A stretch of DNA of 64,000 nucleotides, taken from Halobacterium sp. R2-5 (GTDB lineage Archaea; Halobacteriota; Halobacteria; Halobacteriales; Halobacteriaceae). The notes beneath the pieces are model-generated. The model saw only the letters and a program-made list of their open reading frames with translations. It had not been told where the DNA came from and did no database searches. This document shows positions 9,131 to 19,601 of the stretch, one piece after another (positions within the stretch are counted from its first letter, which is position 1; each line of letters opens with the position of its first letter). The position numbers were made by a program, and so were the translations under genes. The stretch is from contig NZ_JAANTH010000001.1 of the NCBI RefSeq assembly GCF_011734195.1, positions 434,001-498,000 of the forward strand, in the 5' to 3' direction.

Positions 9131-9745
9131 TTAGCGGGCCGCGGCCGCGACGCGCTCCTTCTCTTCCTTCTGGCCGACCGCGTACGTCTGCACGTCGTAG
9201 TCGGCGGCGCCGATGAGCTGGTTCGCGAGCGCCTCGGCGGCGTCCGTCGGCGTCTTGAACGACGACGAGTGCGCGCCGTCCGCGATGAACTTCAGCGCCT
9301 GGTCGACGCGGCGCTGGGGCGCGACGTCGACGGCCTTCGGGACGGAGATGCCGCCGTACTTCAGGCGGACGGTCTCCTCGCGGGGCGCCGAGTTCTCGAC
9401 CGCGCGCACGAGCACCTGAATCGGGTTCTCGTCGGTGCGCTCGTGGACGATGTCGAAGGCGTCACGGACGATGCCGAGCGCCTGCTGCTTCTTCCCGGCG
9501 TTCGCGCCGGTCTTCATCAGGCGGTTCGCGAGCCGCTCGACGACGCTGATCTCGCTCTTCTTGAACTGCTTGGACGCGTGCCGGCCCATCGTGTGGGCGA
9601 TCGGCGTCACGGAGAGGTACCGCCGCGTGCTCGGGTCGCGGTACTGGATGTCCGAGACCTCCCACTTGCCGAAGAGCTTCGCGTTGACATCCTCCTCCTC
9701 GCTGCCAGCGGGCGCCTCGGGTTCGGGGGCTTCTTCCTCACTCAT
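9131..9745 (-). CDS. rpsG: Small ribosomal subunit protein uS7
   Basis: The 204-residue protein is archaeal S7, which organises the 30S head. After an acidic haloarchaeal N-terminus come KLFGKWEVSDIQYRDPSTRRYLSV, HTMGRHASKQFKKSEISVVERL and the C-terminal ADGAHSSSFKTPTDAAEALANQLIGAA. It starts 2 nt after the rpsL stop, so the pair is one transcript in the order rpsL-rpsG. Confidence 0.97.
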   Translation of the reverse strand: MSEEEAPEPEAPAGSEEEDVNAKLFGKWEVSDIQYRDPSTRRYLSVTPIAHTMGRHASKQFKKSEISVVERLANRLMKTGANAGKKQQALGIVRDAFDIVHERTDENPIQVLVRAVENSAPREETVRLKYGGISVPKAVDVAPQRRVDQALKFIADGAHSSSFKTPTDAAEALANQLIGAADYDVQTYAVGQKEEKERVAAAAR

Positions 9746-9747
9746 GA

Positions 9748-10176
9748 TTATCGCACCGGCTTCTCCGCGTTCCCGCGGACCAGTTCGATGAGGCTCACGC
9801 CGTTGACCTTCTCGACCTTGTAGTTCACGCCCGAGAGGTCGCCCATCGCACGACCCTTCGCACCGCCGATGCCGGCGATGGTGACCTCGTCGTGCTCGTC
9901 GATGAACGAGATCGCGCCGTCACCGGGACAGAACGCGGTGACCTGCTTCCCGTTCTTGATGAGCTGGACCCGCACGCACTTCCGGATCGCGGAATTGGGC
10001 TGTTTCGCTTCGATACCTACCTTCTCGAGGACGATGCCGCGACCCTGCGGCGCACCCTCGAGGGGGTCGGACTCCTTGCCGAGCCCCCGCTCTCGCCGCG
10101 CGTACTCCGAGTCGGACCACCGGTGCTTCTGGCGGTCCTTCTTCAGTTTCCGAGCGGCGTACTTGCCGTTCGACAT
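9748..10176 (-). CDS. rpsL: Small ribosomal subunit protein uS12
   Basis: I start at the ATG at 10174-10176 ([20 protein letters not shown]), giving 142 residues, the usual archaeal S12 length; a longer in-frame start has unconvincing extra sequence. The decoding-centre loop [19 protein letters not shown] and the [18 protein letters not shown] segment are present. A TATA-like box lies about 30 nt upstream, so it need not depend on read-through from nusA across the 360-bp element. Confidence 0.96.
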   Translation of the reverse strand: MSNGKYAARKLKKDRQKHRWSDSEYARRERGLGKESDPLEGAPQGRGIVLEKVGIEAKQPNSAIRKCVRVQLIKNGKQVTAFCPGDGAISFIDEHDEVTIAGIGGAKGRAMGDLSGVNYKVEKVNGVSLIELVRGNAEKPVR

Positions 10177-10200
10177 ACACCCGATTACCCAGCGGAAGCA

Positions 10201-10208
10201 CTTAAACT
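10201..10208 (-). promoter_or_regulatory. Probable TATA box of rpsL-rpsG
   Basis: On the minus strand GTTTAAG lies about 25-32 nt before the rpsL ATG, ideal spacing for a leaderless haloarchaeal transcript. It sits between the 360-bp inverted-repeat element and rpsL, giving the ribosomal pair its own promoter. Confidence 0.55.
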
Positions 10209-10222
10209 CGGCCTTTCGCATC

Positions 10223-10582
10223 CACTTTTTGCGCTGCGCTCGGCGGCTTCGCCGCCTCGCTCGGCAAAAACGTGGTGAAAAAGCGCGTCGTCCTCCCTGC
10301 GGTCGTCCTCGCGCCCGCTCGCTACGCTCGCGGCGAACCGGCGACCTTCCGGGTCCTTCGGACCACTCGGTCGCCGGATGCTTGCCAGCCGGTGAATCAA
10401 CCTGCCGGAGAGCATCGGCGAGCGAACGGTTCGGAGAACCTGAGCGACGCCGTTCGCCGCGCGACCGCAGGGAGCGCGGGCCGACGACTGAGCGGAGTGA
10501 AACGAAGCGAAGGAGGAGTGATTTTCCGCAAGTTTTTGCCGAGTGAGGTGCGCGGAGCGCACCTCACGCAGCGCAAAAAGTG
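10223..10582. repeat. 360-bp element with composite inverted ends between nusA and rpsL
   Basis: Outer arms 10223-10238 and 10567-10582 are exact inverted copies (CACTTTTTGCGCTGCG). Inner arms 10260-10271 and 10532-10543 are also exact (CTCGGCAAAAAC). So each end is a block of about 50 bp sharing the same outer and inner borders, but the two hairpins between the borders differ: GGCGGC-TTC-GCCGCC on the left, and GTGAGGTGCGC-GGA-GCGCACCTCAC on the right. The interior has no convincing gene and contains further small palindromes. Its nature is unknown. Confidence 0.8.
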
Positions 10583-10586
10583 CGCC

Positions 10587-11012
10587 TCAGGTTAGCTGAA
10601 TGTCGTCGATGTCGAAGTGCCGGTCGGCGAGCTGCTTGGCGGCTTCGATGTTCTTACCGCCGGTGCCGATGGCGACACCCTTGTCGTCGTGGGCGACTTC
10701 GGCGTACGCGACCGTGGTGTCGTTCTCGCTGATGGTGACGTTGTAGACGGCCGCGGGGGAGAGCGCGTTCGCGACGAAGCCCTCCGGCGTAGGGGCGTCC
10801 TCGACGAGCATCACGTTCCGGCCGAGTTTCTCTTCGAGCTCTTCGACGCGGCTGCCGCCGGGGCCGATGGCCGACCCCATCTCGCCGGCGGCGACGACGA
10901 AGATGACGCGGTCGCGGTCGTCGTCGACGACGCAGTCGACGGCGGTGGCGTCGGTCTCGTCCTCGAACGCCGCGAGCAGGCGGCGCGCCTCGTCGGAGAG
11001 CGTGACTGTCAT
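10587..11012 (-). CDS. nusA: NusA-like transcription factor (KH domains)
   Basis: The 141-residue protein is the archaeal NusA homologue, reduced to two KH RNA-binding domains without the bacterial N- and C-terminal parts. GxxG loops are visible in GSAIGPGGSRVEEL (about residue 50) and VAIGTGGKNIEAAKQL (about residue 115). Its ATG overlaps the rpoA2 stop by one base, so it is translationally coupled to the polymerase genes. It probably acts in elongation or termination with RNA polymerase. Confidence 0.94.
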   Translation of the reverse strand: MTVTLSDEARRLLAAFEDETDATAVDCVVDDDRDRVIFVVAAGEMGSAIGPGGSRVEELEEKLGRNVMLVEDAPTPEGFVANALSPAAVYNVTISENDTTVAYAEVAHDDKGVAIGTGGKNIEAAKQLADRHFDIDDIQLT

Positions 11013-12196
11013 CAGTCGGACTTGCTGCCCATGCGCAGGTCGACGTCGCCGGTGCCGAGCTGGACGGGCTTCCCGACGATGACGTTCTCGATGACGCCGT
11101 CGAGGTCGTCGGCCTCGCCGTAGATGGCGGCGTCGAGCAGGTGGCTGACGGTCACCTCGAACGCCGCGCGGGCGAGCACGGAGTCCTTGTTCCCGGAGAT
11201 GCCGTGCCGGCCGATGGACTGGATGGTGCCGTCGTTGGTCATGATGTCCGCGACCAGCATCAGGTGGCGGATGTTCACGTCGTCGAGGCCCTGCTCTTCG
11301 AGCGTGGTCATCGTCTCCTCGATGATGGCCTCGCGGGCGGCCTCGACGCCGAGCGTGTTGAACACCTCGTGGATGTTGTTACACGACGTGCGGGAGGCGT
11401 CGACGCCCTCGATGTTGAGCGCCTTCTTGAACGCCGAGCCCTCCGTGTAGAGGACGAACTCCTCGCCGCGGTCGGTCTCCTCGCGGCGGATGACGACGCG
11501 GGAGACGTCCTCGATGCCCTTGAAGACGATGTCGCGGAGCTCCTCGACGAGCTGCAGCAGCTCGCGGTAGGAGGGCTCGCTCGGGCCGAACTCCAGGACG
11601 GTCCCCTGCTGGGTGACCTGGACGCCGAGGCTCCCTTCGATGGTCTCGGCGATCTCGCCCGCGATCTCGTTCGTGGACTCCATCAGTGGCCACCGCTCCT
11701 GGAGGGTGTCCTCGTTGAGGTCGATCTGGACGACCATGTCGGCGACGTTCGTGGAGATGTCCCCGAGCGCGAGGATCTTCGTCGCCTCGATGTTCCAGAC
11801 GACTTCGTGGGCGCGCTCGCGTTTCTCGGCGTACTCGTCCTCGAGGTACACCGTCATGATCGGCGTGTCCGGGGTCTTCCGGGCGTCCACGAGCTCGATG
11901 AGCCGCGGCAGGCCCTGCGTCACGTCCATCTCCGCGACGCCCGCGTAGTGGAACGTGTTCATCGTCATCTGCGTCCCCGGTTCGCCGATGGACTGCGCGG
12001 ACACCGTGCCGACCGGCTCCAGCGGGTCGACGCGCGTGTCGAGGTACTGGGACTCGACCGCGGTCGCGATCTCCTTCGCCTGCTTGACGGTGATGTCGTC
12101 GCGTTCCTCGACGGTGTCGTAGACGCGCTCCTTGAGGCGCCGCGGCAGCTCCGTGCCCTCGATGTGGTCGCGCATCGCGTCGGTGACTTCAGTCAT
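11012..12196 (-). CDS. rpoA2: DNA-directed RNA polymerase subunit A''
   Basis: The 394-residue subunit corresponds to the C-terminal third of the bacterial beta' chain, which archaea encode separately. [28 protein letters not shown] (the trigger-loop region) and the C-terminal [30 protein letters not shown] are diagnostic. It overlaps rpoA1 upstream by 8 nt and nusA downstream by 1 nt. With A', B', B'', H and subunits encoded elsewhere it forms the single archaeal RNA polymerase. Confidence 0.98.
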   Translation of the reverse strand: MTEVTDAMRDHIEGTELPRRLKERVYDTVEERDDITVKQAKEIATAVESQYLDTRVDPLEPVGTVSAQSIGEPGTQMTMNTFHYAGVAEMDVTQGLPRLIELVDARKTPDTPIMTVYLEDEYAEKRERAHEVVWNIEATKILALGDISTNVADMVVQIDLNEDTLQERWPLMESTNEIAGEIAETIEGSLGVQVTQQGTVLEFGPSEPSYRELLQLVEELRDIVFKGIEDVSRVVIRREETDRGEEFVLYTEGSAFKKALNIEGVDASRTSCNNIHEVFNTLGVEAAREAIIEETMTTLEEQGLDDVNIRHLMLVADIMTNDGTIQSIGRHGISGNKDSVLARAAFEVTVSHLLDAAIYGEADDLDGVIENVIVGKPVQLGTGDVDLRMGSKSD

Positions 12197-15101
12197 CGGA
12201 TTCCACCTCCCAGGACGCGCCGTGCTCGGAGAGGTTCGTCGGCGGCTCCTGGACGCCGAGGAACTCCTCTTTCTCGTCCTCGCTGTCGAACTCGGACTCG
12301 ATGATGCGGTCCGCGATCTGGTCGACGTCGACGTCGACGTCCTCGTCGGAGGACACGTCGATGGGCGAGGTGCCGTCCTCGCCGAACTCGAACTGGACGA
12401 TGGTGTCGCTGGTGTCGCGGACGGTGCCGTCGTACTGGGTCTCCAGTTCGGAGAGCGCGTTGATGAGCCGGCGCTGGAGGTACCCGGACTTCGAGGTACG
12501 GACCGCCGTGTCGACCAGGCCCTCGCGGCCGCCCATCGCGTGGAAGAAGAACTCCTTGGGCGTCAGCCCGCTCGTGTAGGAGTTCTCCACGAAGCCGTGG
12601 GCTTCACTGGAGAGGTCGTTCGGCTCGAAGTGGCTGAGCGTGCGGTCCTCGTAGCCGCGGTTGATGCGCTCGCCGCGGACTGCCTGCTGGCCGACACAGC
12701 CGGCCATCTGCGTGAGGTTCAGCATCGACCCACGCGCGCCGGAGTCGGCCATGACGACCGCGGGGTTGTCCGTGTCGAAGTTCTCCGCGGCGACGTCGCC
12801 GGCGGAGTCGCGGGCCTTCCCGAGCGTCTGCATGATCTTCATCTCGAGGGTCTCGTCGACCGTGCGGCCGGGCAGGGATTCGAGGTCGCCGTTCTCGTAG
12901 GTCTCGATGAGCTCCTGCACGCGGTCGTAGGCGGACTCGATGGCCTCGTCGATGCGCTCGCGGGCCTCCGTGGAGACGGTCTCGTCGTCGATGCCGATGG
13001 AGAACCCGAAGTGCATGATCGAGCGCATCGCGAGCGCCGCGACCTCGTTGATGAAGATGCGGGCGCGGGTCTTCCCGTGGACCTTCGCGATGGTGTCGAC
13101 GATCTCGCCGCCGAACCCGCCGATCTCGTCCTCGGCGATGGTGCCTTCGAGGAGCTGGCCGTTCTCGATGACGACCGGCTCGCCGACGGTGCCCGTGAAC
13201 TCGAGGTTGAGGTCGTCGGGCAGGAGTTCGCTGAAGATCTGGCGGCCCTCCCAGTACGGCTCGCCGTCTTCGACGCCGGCGGGCTCCGGGAGCTCGTCGA
13301 TGCTCGTCTGGCGCAGGAGGTCGGAGGCCTGCGTCTCGTTGAACCGCGGGTTGTCGTGCGTGAGCAGGTAGGTTCCGGAGATGTGGTCCTGAATCGCGCC
13401 GATGATGTTCTCGCCGAACCGCGGGGAGAGAATCTGCTCCTGGACGCGCATCAGGACGCGGGCTTCCGCACGCGCCTCCTCGTTCTGGAGGGCGTGCATG
13501 TTCATCTCGTCGCCGTCGAAGTCGGCGTTGTACGGCGGACAGACGACGGTGTTCAGGCGGAAGGTCTTGTACGGCATCACCACGACCTCGTGGGCCATGA
13601 TGGACATCCGGTGCAGCGACGGCTGCCGGTTGAAGATGATGATGTCGCCGTCGATGAGGTGGCGCTGGACCTCCCAGCCGGGCTCGACGCGCTCGGCGAG
13701 CTCCTCACAGACCTTCTCGGTGACGCGCACGCGGCGGCCGTCGGGTCGCGTGACGTAGTTGGCGCCCGGGTGGCCCTCCGGGCCGTTCCGGACGTACTTG
13801 CGGGCGCGTTCGAGATTCTGCTCGTTGACGACCATCGTCTGGGTCATCTCGGTCGCCACGCGGTCCGGCACGCCGACCTCGTTCAGCGACAGCGTCGGGT
13901 CCGGGCTGATGACCGTCCGCGCGGAGAAGTTCACGCGCTTCCCGGACAGCGAGCCGCGGAACCGCCCCTCCTTGCCCTTCAGCCGCTGGCTGAGCGTCTT
14001 CAGCGGGCGGCCGGAGCGGTGTCGAGCGGGCGGCGTCCCGCTGATCTCGTTGTCCATGAACGTCGTGACGTGGTACTGCAGCAGCTCCCAGAGGTCCTCG
14101 ATGATGAGCTGGGGCGCGCCCGCCTCGCGGTTCTCCATGAACCGCTGGTTGATGCGGATGATGTCCACGAGCTTGTGGGTGAGGTCGTCCTCGCTGCGCT
14201 GGCCGTTGTCCAGCGTGATGGAGGGACGCGCCGTCACCGGCGGCACCGGCAGCACCGTGAGAATCATCCACTCGGGCCGGCTCTTCTCGGGGTCGATGCC
14301 GAGCACGGCGAGGTCCTCGCCGGGGATGTCCTCGAACCAGTCGCGGATGTCCGAGGGCATCAGCTTGTTCATGTCCTCGGTGGTGAGGTCCGCGCCGATG
14401 GCCGCCTCGATGGCCTCGCGGTCATCGCGTCGCGGGCGGAACTCCCCGGAGAGGATGTCGTTGATGCGGCTGATCTCGATGTCCGTCTGCTCGGCGAGCT
14501 CCTGCGGGCTGATGCCGGCGTCGTCCTCGTCGGGGTCCGGCTGCATCGCGGCCGCGATGCGCTCGCTGTAGTCGCTGGCGAGTACCTGCTGGACCTCGTA
14601 GTACGTCGTCGGCTTCTCGTGTTTGACGTCGTACTGGACCTCCCCGCAGTGCGGGCAGTGGTCCTTCTTGCGGGCCTCCCGGATGGCGGCCTTCGTGACG
14701 TCGGAGACGTCCTCGCGGAGGCTGCGCGTGCGGTCGAGGTCTTCGCGGTACTGCTCTTTCTCGTCCTCGGTGAGCAGGAGGCGCGCGCAGTCCCGGCACG
14801 TCCCGCGCAGCAGCCGGCGGATGAGCTTCGCGAACCCGACGTGGATGACGGGCGCGGCGAGTTCGATGTGGCCGAAGTGGCCGTTACAGCTCCCGGAGCG
14901 CTGGCCGCAGGTCTTGCACTCCAGCCCGGGGTCGATGACCCCCAGGCGGGGGTCCATCAGCCCCATGTCGATGGGGAAGCCGTCGTCGTCGTACGTGTCC
15001 GCGGTGATGACCTTCGTCGCGGACATGTCCCGGTACTCCTCCGGGTCCATCAGCCCGAAGCTGATTTCCCCGATCTCCTTGGGTGATTGTCCTGTGCTCA
15101 T
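12189..15101 (-). CDS. rpoA1: DNA-directed RNA polymerase subunit A'
   Basis: The 970-residue catalytic subunit carries the Mg-binding loop [12 protein letters not shown] at about residue 525. A zinc-binding cluster has Cys62, Cys65, Cys72 and His75, and a second (GTCRDC and CPHCG) follows. The clamp and funnel regions continue to [23 protein letters not shown] (bridge-helix region). The split between A' and A'' is at the usual archaeal place. The ATG overlaps the rpoB1 stop by 4 nt. Confidence 0.98.
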   Translation of the reverse strand: MSTGQSPKEIGEISFGLMDPEEYRDMSATKVITADTYDDDGFPIDMGLMDPRLGVIDPGLECKTCGQRSGSCNGHFGHIELAAPVIHVGFAKLIRRLLRGTCRDCARLLLTEDEKEQYREDLDRTRSLREDVSDVTKAAIREARKKDHCPHCGEVQYDVKHEKPTTYYEVQQVLASDYSERIAAAMQPDPDEDDAGISPQELAEQTDIEISRINDILSGEFRPRRDDREAIEAAIGADLTTEDMNKLMPSDIRDWFEDIPGEDLAVLGIDPEKSRPEWMILTVLPVPPVTARPSITLDNGQRSEDDLTHKLVDIIRINQRFMENREAGAPQLIIEDLWELLQYHVTTFMDNEISGTPPARHRSGRPLKTLSQRLKGKEGRFRGSLSGKRVNFSARTVISPDPTLSLNEVGVPDRVATEMTQTMVVNEQNLERARKYVRNGPEGHPGANYVTRPDGRRVRVTEKVCEELAERVEPGWEVQRHLIDGDIIIFNRQPSLHRMSIMAHEVVVMPYKTFRLNTVVCPPYNADFDGDEMNMHALQNEEARAEARVLMRVQEQILSPRFGENIIGAIQDHISGTYLLTHDNPRFNETQASDLLRQTSIDELPEPAGVEDGEPYWEGRQIFSELLPDDLNLEFTGTVGEPVVIENGQLLEGTIAEDEIGGFGGEIVDTIAKVHGKTRARIFINEVAALAMRSIMHFGFSIGIDDETVSTEARERIDEAIESAYDRVQELIETYENGDLESLPGRTVDETLEMKIMQTLGKARDSAGDVAAENFDTDNPAVVMADSGARGSMLNLTQMAGCVGQQAVRGERINRGYEDRTLSHFEPNDLSSEAHGFVENSYTSGLTPKEFFFHAMGGREGLVDTAVRTSKSGYLQRRLINALSELETQYDGTVRDTSDTIVQFEFGEDGTSPIDVSSDEDVDVDVDQIADRIIESEFDSEDEKEEFLGVQEPPTNLSEHGASWEVESDD

Positions 15102-16924
15102 ACTGCGTCCTCCAGTTCGAGTCGCGGCGCGATGCCGAGCGCTTTCATCTCGTCGAGCAGGAGCTTGAACGCGTAGCTCATCTCGAGGCTGTGCACGTCC
15201 GTCTCTTCCTCGCAGTTCGGACAGTAGACGCGGCGCTGCTCGTAGTTCTCCACTGCCGTCATGCCGCAGTTGCCGCAGACGTGGATCTCCTCGCGGTCCG
15301 AGGAGTCCAGCAGCCGCTCTTTCAGCACCATCGCGGCGCCGTGGCCGATGATGGTGTCGCGCTCCATCTCACCGACGCGGAGGCCGCCCTCGCGGGCGCG
15401 CCCCTCCGTCGGCTGCCGCGTGAGGACCTGGACCGGTCCCTTCGAGCGGGCGTGGAGCTTGTTCGAGACCATGTGGTAGAGCTTGTGGTAGAAGATCGTG
15501 CCGACGAAGATCTCGGCCTCGATCTTCTCCCCGGAGACCCCGGAGTACAGCACTTCCTTGCCGGAGGACTTGAAGCCGCGCTCCTCCAGCGTCGACCGGA
15601 GCTCTTCCTCGTTCTCGCCGGTGAACGCCGTGCCGTCGACGGAGCGCCCGGCGAGGCTGCCGGCCTTCCCGCCGAGCATCTCCAGCACGTGGCCGACCGT
15701 CATCCGGGACGGCAGTGCGTGCGGGTTCAGCACGAGGTCGGGCACGACGCCCTCCTGCGTGAACGGCATGTCCTCCTGGGGCGCGAGGTGGCCGACGACG
15801 CCCTTCTGGCCGTGGCGGGACGCGAACTTGTCCCCGAGCTCGGGGATGCGTTCGTCGCGCACGGAGACCTTCGCGAGCTTCGAGCCGTCCTCGCCCTCCA
15901 TCAGCGTGACCGTGTCGACGACGCCGTCCTCGCCCGAGCGCATCGTCACGCTCGTCTCGCGGCGCTTCTGCGGGCTGAGCCCGCCCATGTCTTCGGGCTC
16001 TTCGAGGAACCGCGGCGGGCTCGTCTTCCCGAGCAGGACGGAGGAGTCGTCGACCTTCGTTTCGGGGTTGACGAGGCCGTCGTCGTCGAGGTGCGTATAC
16101 GCGTCCTCGCCGCGACCGCCCCGTACGTCGTCGGAGGGAATCTCGAAGCGGTCCTCCTGGCCGCCGGGGTAGCGGCGCTCCTCGCCCTCGTACGTGCGGA
16201 AGAAGTGCGAGCGCGCGAGCGCGCGGTCCACGGACCCCTGGTTCATGACGAGCGCGTCCTCGATGTTGAACCCCTCGTAACTCATCACGGCGACGACGAA
16301 GTTCTGGCCGGCCGGCCGGTCGTCGTAGCCGATCTGCTCGGTCGTCTGGGTGTTCACCATCGCCTTCTGCGGGTAGTGCAGGAGGTGCTGGCGGGTGTCC
16401 GGCCGGATGCGGTAGTTCGCCGCCGGCAGGCCCAGGCTCTGTTTCATCATCCCCGCGCCCATCGTAATGCGCGGGCTCGCGTTGTGCTCGGGGTAGGGGA
16501 TCATCCCGGCGCCGATGCCGAAGATGAGCTGCGGGTCGATCTCGAGGTGCGTGTGGTTGTCGGTGAGTTCGTCGCGGTCGACGCCGACGAGGATGTCCTC
16601 CTCTTCCTCGGCGTCGATGAACTCGACCTTGCCCGCGCGCACGAGGTCCTCGAACTCGATGTCGCCGTTCTCGATGGCGTCCATCTCGTCGTCCGTGACG
16701 AGCGGCTCGCCGTCCTCGACGACGAGCAGCGGGCGGCGCGCCCGGCCGGCGTCGGCGTTCACGATGACTTCGTTCGTGCGGTCTCGGACGGAGACGTTCA
16801 CCATCTCGGAGACCTCCCCCCGTCGGCGCGCCTCCCGAATCTGTGCTGCCAGCTCCTCGGGGTCCTCGTGGGTCCCGACGAGACTGCCGTTGACGTAGAC
16901 TTTCGCTTCTCGTTCCGTGCTCAT
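15098..16924 (-). CDS. rpoB1: DNA-directed RNA polymerase subunit B'
   Basis: The 608-residue protein is the C-terminal half of the split second-largest subunit. [15 protein letters not shown] contains conserved catalytic-centre lysine and arginine residues, and a C-terminal zinc ribbon CGNCG...CPNC is visible near residue 565. [25 protein letters not shown] is typical of the family. It starts 1 nt after rpoB2 and overlaps rpoA1 by 4 nt. A split B subunit is normal in haloarchaea. Confidence 0.98.
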   Translation of the reverse strand: MSTEREAKVYVNGSLVGTHEDPEELAAQIREARRRGEVSEMVNVSVRDRTNEVIVNADAGRARRPLLVVEDGEPLVTDDEMDAIENGDIEFEDLVRAGKVEFIDAEEEEDILVGVDRDELTDNHTHLEIDPQLIFGIGAGMIPYPEHNASPRITMGAGMMKQSLGLPAANYRIRPDTRQHLLHYPQKAMVNTQTTEQIGYDDRPAGQNFVVAVMSYEGFNIEDALVMNQGSVDRALARSHFFRTYEGEERRYPGGQEDRFEIPSDDVRGGRGEDAYTHLDDDGLVNPETKVDDSSVLLGKTSPPRFLEEPEDMGGLSPQKRRETSVTMRSGEDGVVDTVTLMEGEDGSKLAKVSVRDERIPELGDKFASRHGQKGVVGHLAPQEDMPFTQEGVVPDLVLNPHALPSRMTVGHVLEMLGGKAGSLAGRSVDGTAFTGENEEELRSTLEERGFKSSGKEVLYSGVSGEKIEAEIFVGTIFYHKLYHMVSNKLHARSKGPVQVLTRQPTEGRAREGGLRVGEMERDTIIGHGAAMVLKERLLDSSDREEIHVCGNCGMTAVENYEQRRVYCPNCEEETDVHSLEMSYAFKLLLDEMKALGIAPRLELEDAV

Positions 16925-16925
16925 G

Positions 16926-18491
16926 TTAGTCGTCCGCGGATGTCGTCGCTTCCGTGTTGATTCCCGGGATGCCCTCGACGCCCATCGAGGAGAGCTCCCG
17001 CTTGAGGTCTCGCTCGTCGTCGACGGTCTGCGAGAGCTCCATCGCCTGCGCGAAGTTCTTCACCAGTCCGCAGTTCGGTCCCTCCGGCGTCTCCGAGGGA
17101 CAGATGCGCCCCCACTGCGTGGCGTGCAGGTCCCGTGCCTCGAAGTGCGGCTGCGAGCGGCTCAGCGGGCTGCGCAGCCGGCGCAGGTGGCTGAGCACGC
17201 CCATGAAGTCCGTACGGTCGACGAGCTGGGAGACGCCCGAGCGGCCGCCCACCCAGTTCCCGGTCGCGATGGGGTGTTCGAGGCGCTCGGTGAGCACGTC
17301 GGAGCGGACCACCGTGTTCACGGTGAGCTCGCGGTTGCGCATGTTCGCGCGTTCGAGCTGGTACTTCACGTCGCGCGCGAGCTTGTTCAGCGCCGTCCGG
17401 AACAGGTCCTTCATGAGGTCGCCGGAGACTTTGAGGCGCTTGTTGGCGTAGTGGTCCTTGTCGTCGGCCTCGCGGCGGTCGAGCGCGAGCTCGAAGCACG
17501 CCTCGGCCATCCGGCAGAGGTAGTAGGACTTGTTGATGCGGGTCTCCTCGTCCTCGATGCCCTCCTCGTGGAGGTGCGGGAGGAGGTAGCGGTCGATGAC
17601 GTAGTTCGCGCGCTTCAGCTGGTAGTTCTTCCCCTGGCCGGAGGCGACGCGCTTCCCGAGTTCCTCGATGGCCTCCTCCTGGGTCTGGACGTCGGCCTCC
17701 TCGAGGTTCTCCAGCATGAACTTCACAATCTCGGGGTCCTCGCTGACGCGGTGGACGATCTCCTCGTCGGATTCGAGGCCGAGCGCCCGCACCAGCGTCA
17801 CGAAGTTGATCGAGCCCGAGACCGAGGGGAACGACACTTCCAGCAGTCCCTCGCGGTTGCGCTCGACGAGCACCAGCGCACGATACCCCCGGCGCTGGCT
17901 GAACGTCTTCGCGACCTGGATCTCGTCGCCGTACTTCGAGTCGTACTCGGCGAGAATCTTGTTCGGCGCGAGGTCCTCGCTAGTCATGAGGACGCGCTCG
18001 CTGCCGTTCACGATGAAGTACCCCCCGGGGTCGGCGGGGTCCTCGCCGATCTCGATGAGCTCCTCATCGGAGAACCCCGCGATGTTGCACTTGTCGGAGC
18101 CGACCATGATCGGCATCCGGCCGACTTTCGTCTCCGTGGTGTCCAGGACGCGCTCTTCTTCCTCTTCGCCGCCGCGAACGATGCTCATCTCCATGAACAC
18201 CGGCGCGGAGTACGTGATGTTGCGGAGCCGCGCCTCCTGGGGGTAGAGCAGCTCCTCGGAGCCGTCCGCCTCCCGCACGCGCGGGGTGACGATGCGGACG
18301 TCGCCGAGCTCGACCCAGACGGGCTCCTCGTCTTCCTTGTCACCGATGTCGGTCTCGATGCGTTCCTTCTCGGTGACGACGTCCTGCATGCCGCGCTTCA
18401 GGAACGAGTTGAACGACCTGAAGTGGTGTTCCGCGAGTCGTTCTTTCGAGAAATACGCCCTCGACAGTTCGCGTCGGTCTTCCATTTGCAT
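16926..18491 (-). CDS. rpoB2: DNA-directed RNA polymerase subunit B''
   Basis: The 521-residue protein is the N-terminal half of the split B subunit (protrusion, lobe and fork). Diagnostic segments are [39 protein letters not shown] and the fork region [27 protein letters not shown] close to the end. It abuts rpoH without a gap upstream and rpoB1 with a 1-nt gap downstream. Confidence 0.98.
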   Translation of the reverse strand: MQMEDRRELSRAYFSKERLAEHHFRSFNSFLKRGMQDVVTEKERIETDIGDKEDEEPVWVELGDVRIVTPRVREADGSEELLYPQEARLRNITYSAPVFMEMSIVRGGEEEEERVLDTTETKVGRMPIMVGSDKCNIAGFSDEELIEIGEDPADPGGYFIVNGSERVLMTSEDLAPNKILAEYDSKYGDEIQVAKTFSQRRGYRALVLVERNREGLLEVSFPSVSGSINFVTLVRALGLESDEEIVHRVSEDPEIVKFMLENLEEADVQTQEEAIEELGKRVASGQGKNYQLKRANYVIDRYLLPHLHEEGIEDEETRINKSYYLCRMAEACFELALDRREADDKDHYANKRLKVSGDLMKDLFRTALNKLARDVKYQLERANMRNRELTVNTVVRSDVLTERLEHPIATGNWVGGRSGVSQLVDRTDFMGVLSHLRRLRSPLSRSQPHFEARDLHATQWGRICPSETPEGPNCGLVKNFAQAMELSQTVDDERDLKRELSSMGVEGIPGINTEATTSADD

Positions 18492-18719
18492 TTATTCGAT
18501 CACCAGTCGGTACACGATGGCTGTGTCCGTGGTCCGCGAGTCCCGTACGATTTTGACGACGTCGCCGACTTCCGCGTCGTCCGGCAGGGCCGGGTCCTTC
18601 CGTTTGATCTTCGGCAGGTCCGTCCGTTCGATGTCGTAGTCCACGAGCACGTCCTCGAGTTCGTCCTCGTCGAGGACAGTGTGCTCGGGGACGAGTTCGT
18701 GTTGGCTTACGTCTACCAT
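18492..18719 (-). CDS. rpoH: DNA-directed RNA polymerase subunit H
   Basis: The 75-residue subunit is the archaeal homologue of the C-terminal domain of eukaryotic Rpb5, at the jaw of the enzyme. The sequence [22 protein letters not shown]...[42 protein letters not shown] is characteristic. It is the first gene of the polymerase operon. Confidence 0.97.
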   Translation of the reverse strand: MVDVSQHELVPEHTVLDEDELEDVLVDYDIERTDLPKIKRKDPALPDDAEVGDVVKIVRDSRTTDTAIVYRLVIE

Positions 18720-18784
18720 GGGTGTGCCTGGATGGGGGGAGAACTACCTCTCACGAGATACTACAGGCTAATTAGTATGCAGTA

Positions 18785-18794
18785 CAGTTAAGCC
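18785..18794 (-). promoter_or_regulatory. Probable promoter of the RNA polymerase operon
   Basis: On the minus strand GGCTTAACTG, preceded by an A4 run that fits a BRE, lies 66-75 nt before the rpoH ATG in the most A/T-rich stretch nearby. A leader of about 40 nt is implied. It is divergent from the tRNA-Asp promoter. Confidence 0.5.
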
Positions 18795-18903
18795 TTTTGA
18801 GATTGTATTCACGTGGTTTCCCGGTGTCCACGACACCACGGCCCACACGCCGTCCGTTTGGAAAGTCTTAAGAATACAAGCCGGCTACGAATGAGTGCAG
18901 CAA

Positions 18904-18976
18904 GCCCGGATGGTGTAGTGGCCCATCATACAACCCTGTCACGGTTGTGACGCGGGTTCAAATCCCGCTCCGGGCG
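18904..18976 (+). tRNA. tRNA-Asp (anticodon GTC)
   Basis: This is a 73-nt cloverleaf. The acceptor GCCCGGA pairs with TCCGGGC, with discriminator G. The anticodon arm ACAAC-CCTGTCACG-GTTGT gives anticodon GTC. The T arm is GCGGG-TTCAAAT-CCCGC. A TATA-like CTTAAG at 18867-18872 lies about 32-37 nt upstream. Unlike five other tRNA genes here, no displaced 3'-end copy is visible after it; a nuclease gene follows instead. Confidence 0.95.
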
Positions 18977-19088
18977 CTTTCTCTCCGACGCTACGTTCGA
19001 CAGTGGATTCTTTAGCCTACTGACGGCCTCTCGCTATCGCCCAGCCCAGGCTGGACTTTACCAGTTATCGAGGCTAACTCTTGGAGTG

Positions 19089-19517
19089 ATGTCCGCTGAG
19101 TCGGCGAACTCGAAGCAAGTTGGTGACGAGACAGAAGCCCGAATCCTCTCCGAACTGGTTGCAGCAGGATACAGTGTTTCCGTTCCCTTCGGGGACAACG
19201 ACAAGTACGACCTCATCGTGGACGACGGAGAAACGCTTCATCGAGTACAGTGTAAGACTGCGTGGGCGAACAAACCCGAGACGATACGGTTCAACACGCA
19301 CTCGCAGACGACACGCGAAGGCACCTACCACGAGCAGACGTACCAGAACGAAGTCGACGCCTTCGCCGTCCGATATCCCGAGACGGAATCTCTCTACTGG
19401 GTCGATATTTCGGAGGCAACGGAGCAGAAGATGGAACTCCGATTCAACGCCGAAATTGACCACCCGAACATCAACTGGGCTAGCGACTTCGAATTCGACG
19501 GCGAACTCCCACAGTAA
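19089..19517 (+). CDS. Small PD-(D/E)XK-like nuclease
   Basis: I start at the ATG at 19089 (a GTG lies directly before it), giving 142 residues. GDETEARILSELVAAGYSVSVPFGDNDKYDLIVDD followed by HRVQCKTAW matches the PD-(D/E)XK nuclease core: an early Glu, a catalytic Asp in KYDLIV and a QxK in VQCK. The later YWVDISEA strand is also seen in small family members related to homing endonucleases. The coding sequence is less GC-rich than its neighbours, and the gene directly follows tRNA-Asp, both suggesting acquisition by transfer. The function (restriction, homing or repair) is open. Confidence 0.6.
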   Translation: MSAESANSKQVGDETEARILSELVAAGYSVSVPFGDNDKYDLIVDDGETLHRVQCKTAWANKPETIRFNTHSQTTREGTYHEQTYQNEVDAFAVRYPETESLYWVDISEATEQKMELRFNAEIDHPNINWASDFEFDGELPQ

Positions 19518-19601
19518 CAGTAGCCGCTACCGGTTGATCAGCCCGAGATACTCAACTCGGTTTTCCATCAAATAGTCGAGTGGCGAGCAGGAGCGCAGCC
19601 G

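Noticed and set aside
10272-10562. Open frames of about 100-125 codons on both strands inside the 360-bp element
   Set aside because: They are Arg/Ser-rich, follow the palindromes and show no domain or promoter evidence.
12132-18791. Long plus-strand frames opposite the RNA polymerase operon
   Set aside because: They mirror the codon pattern of rpoA1, rpoB1 and rpoB2 and show no family motifs.
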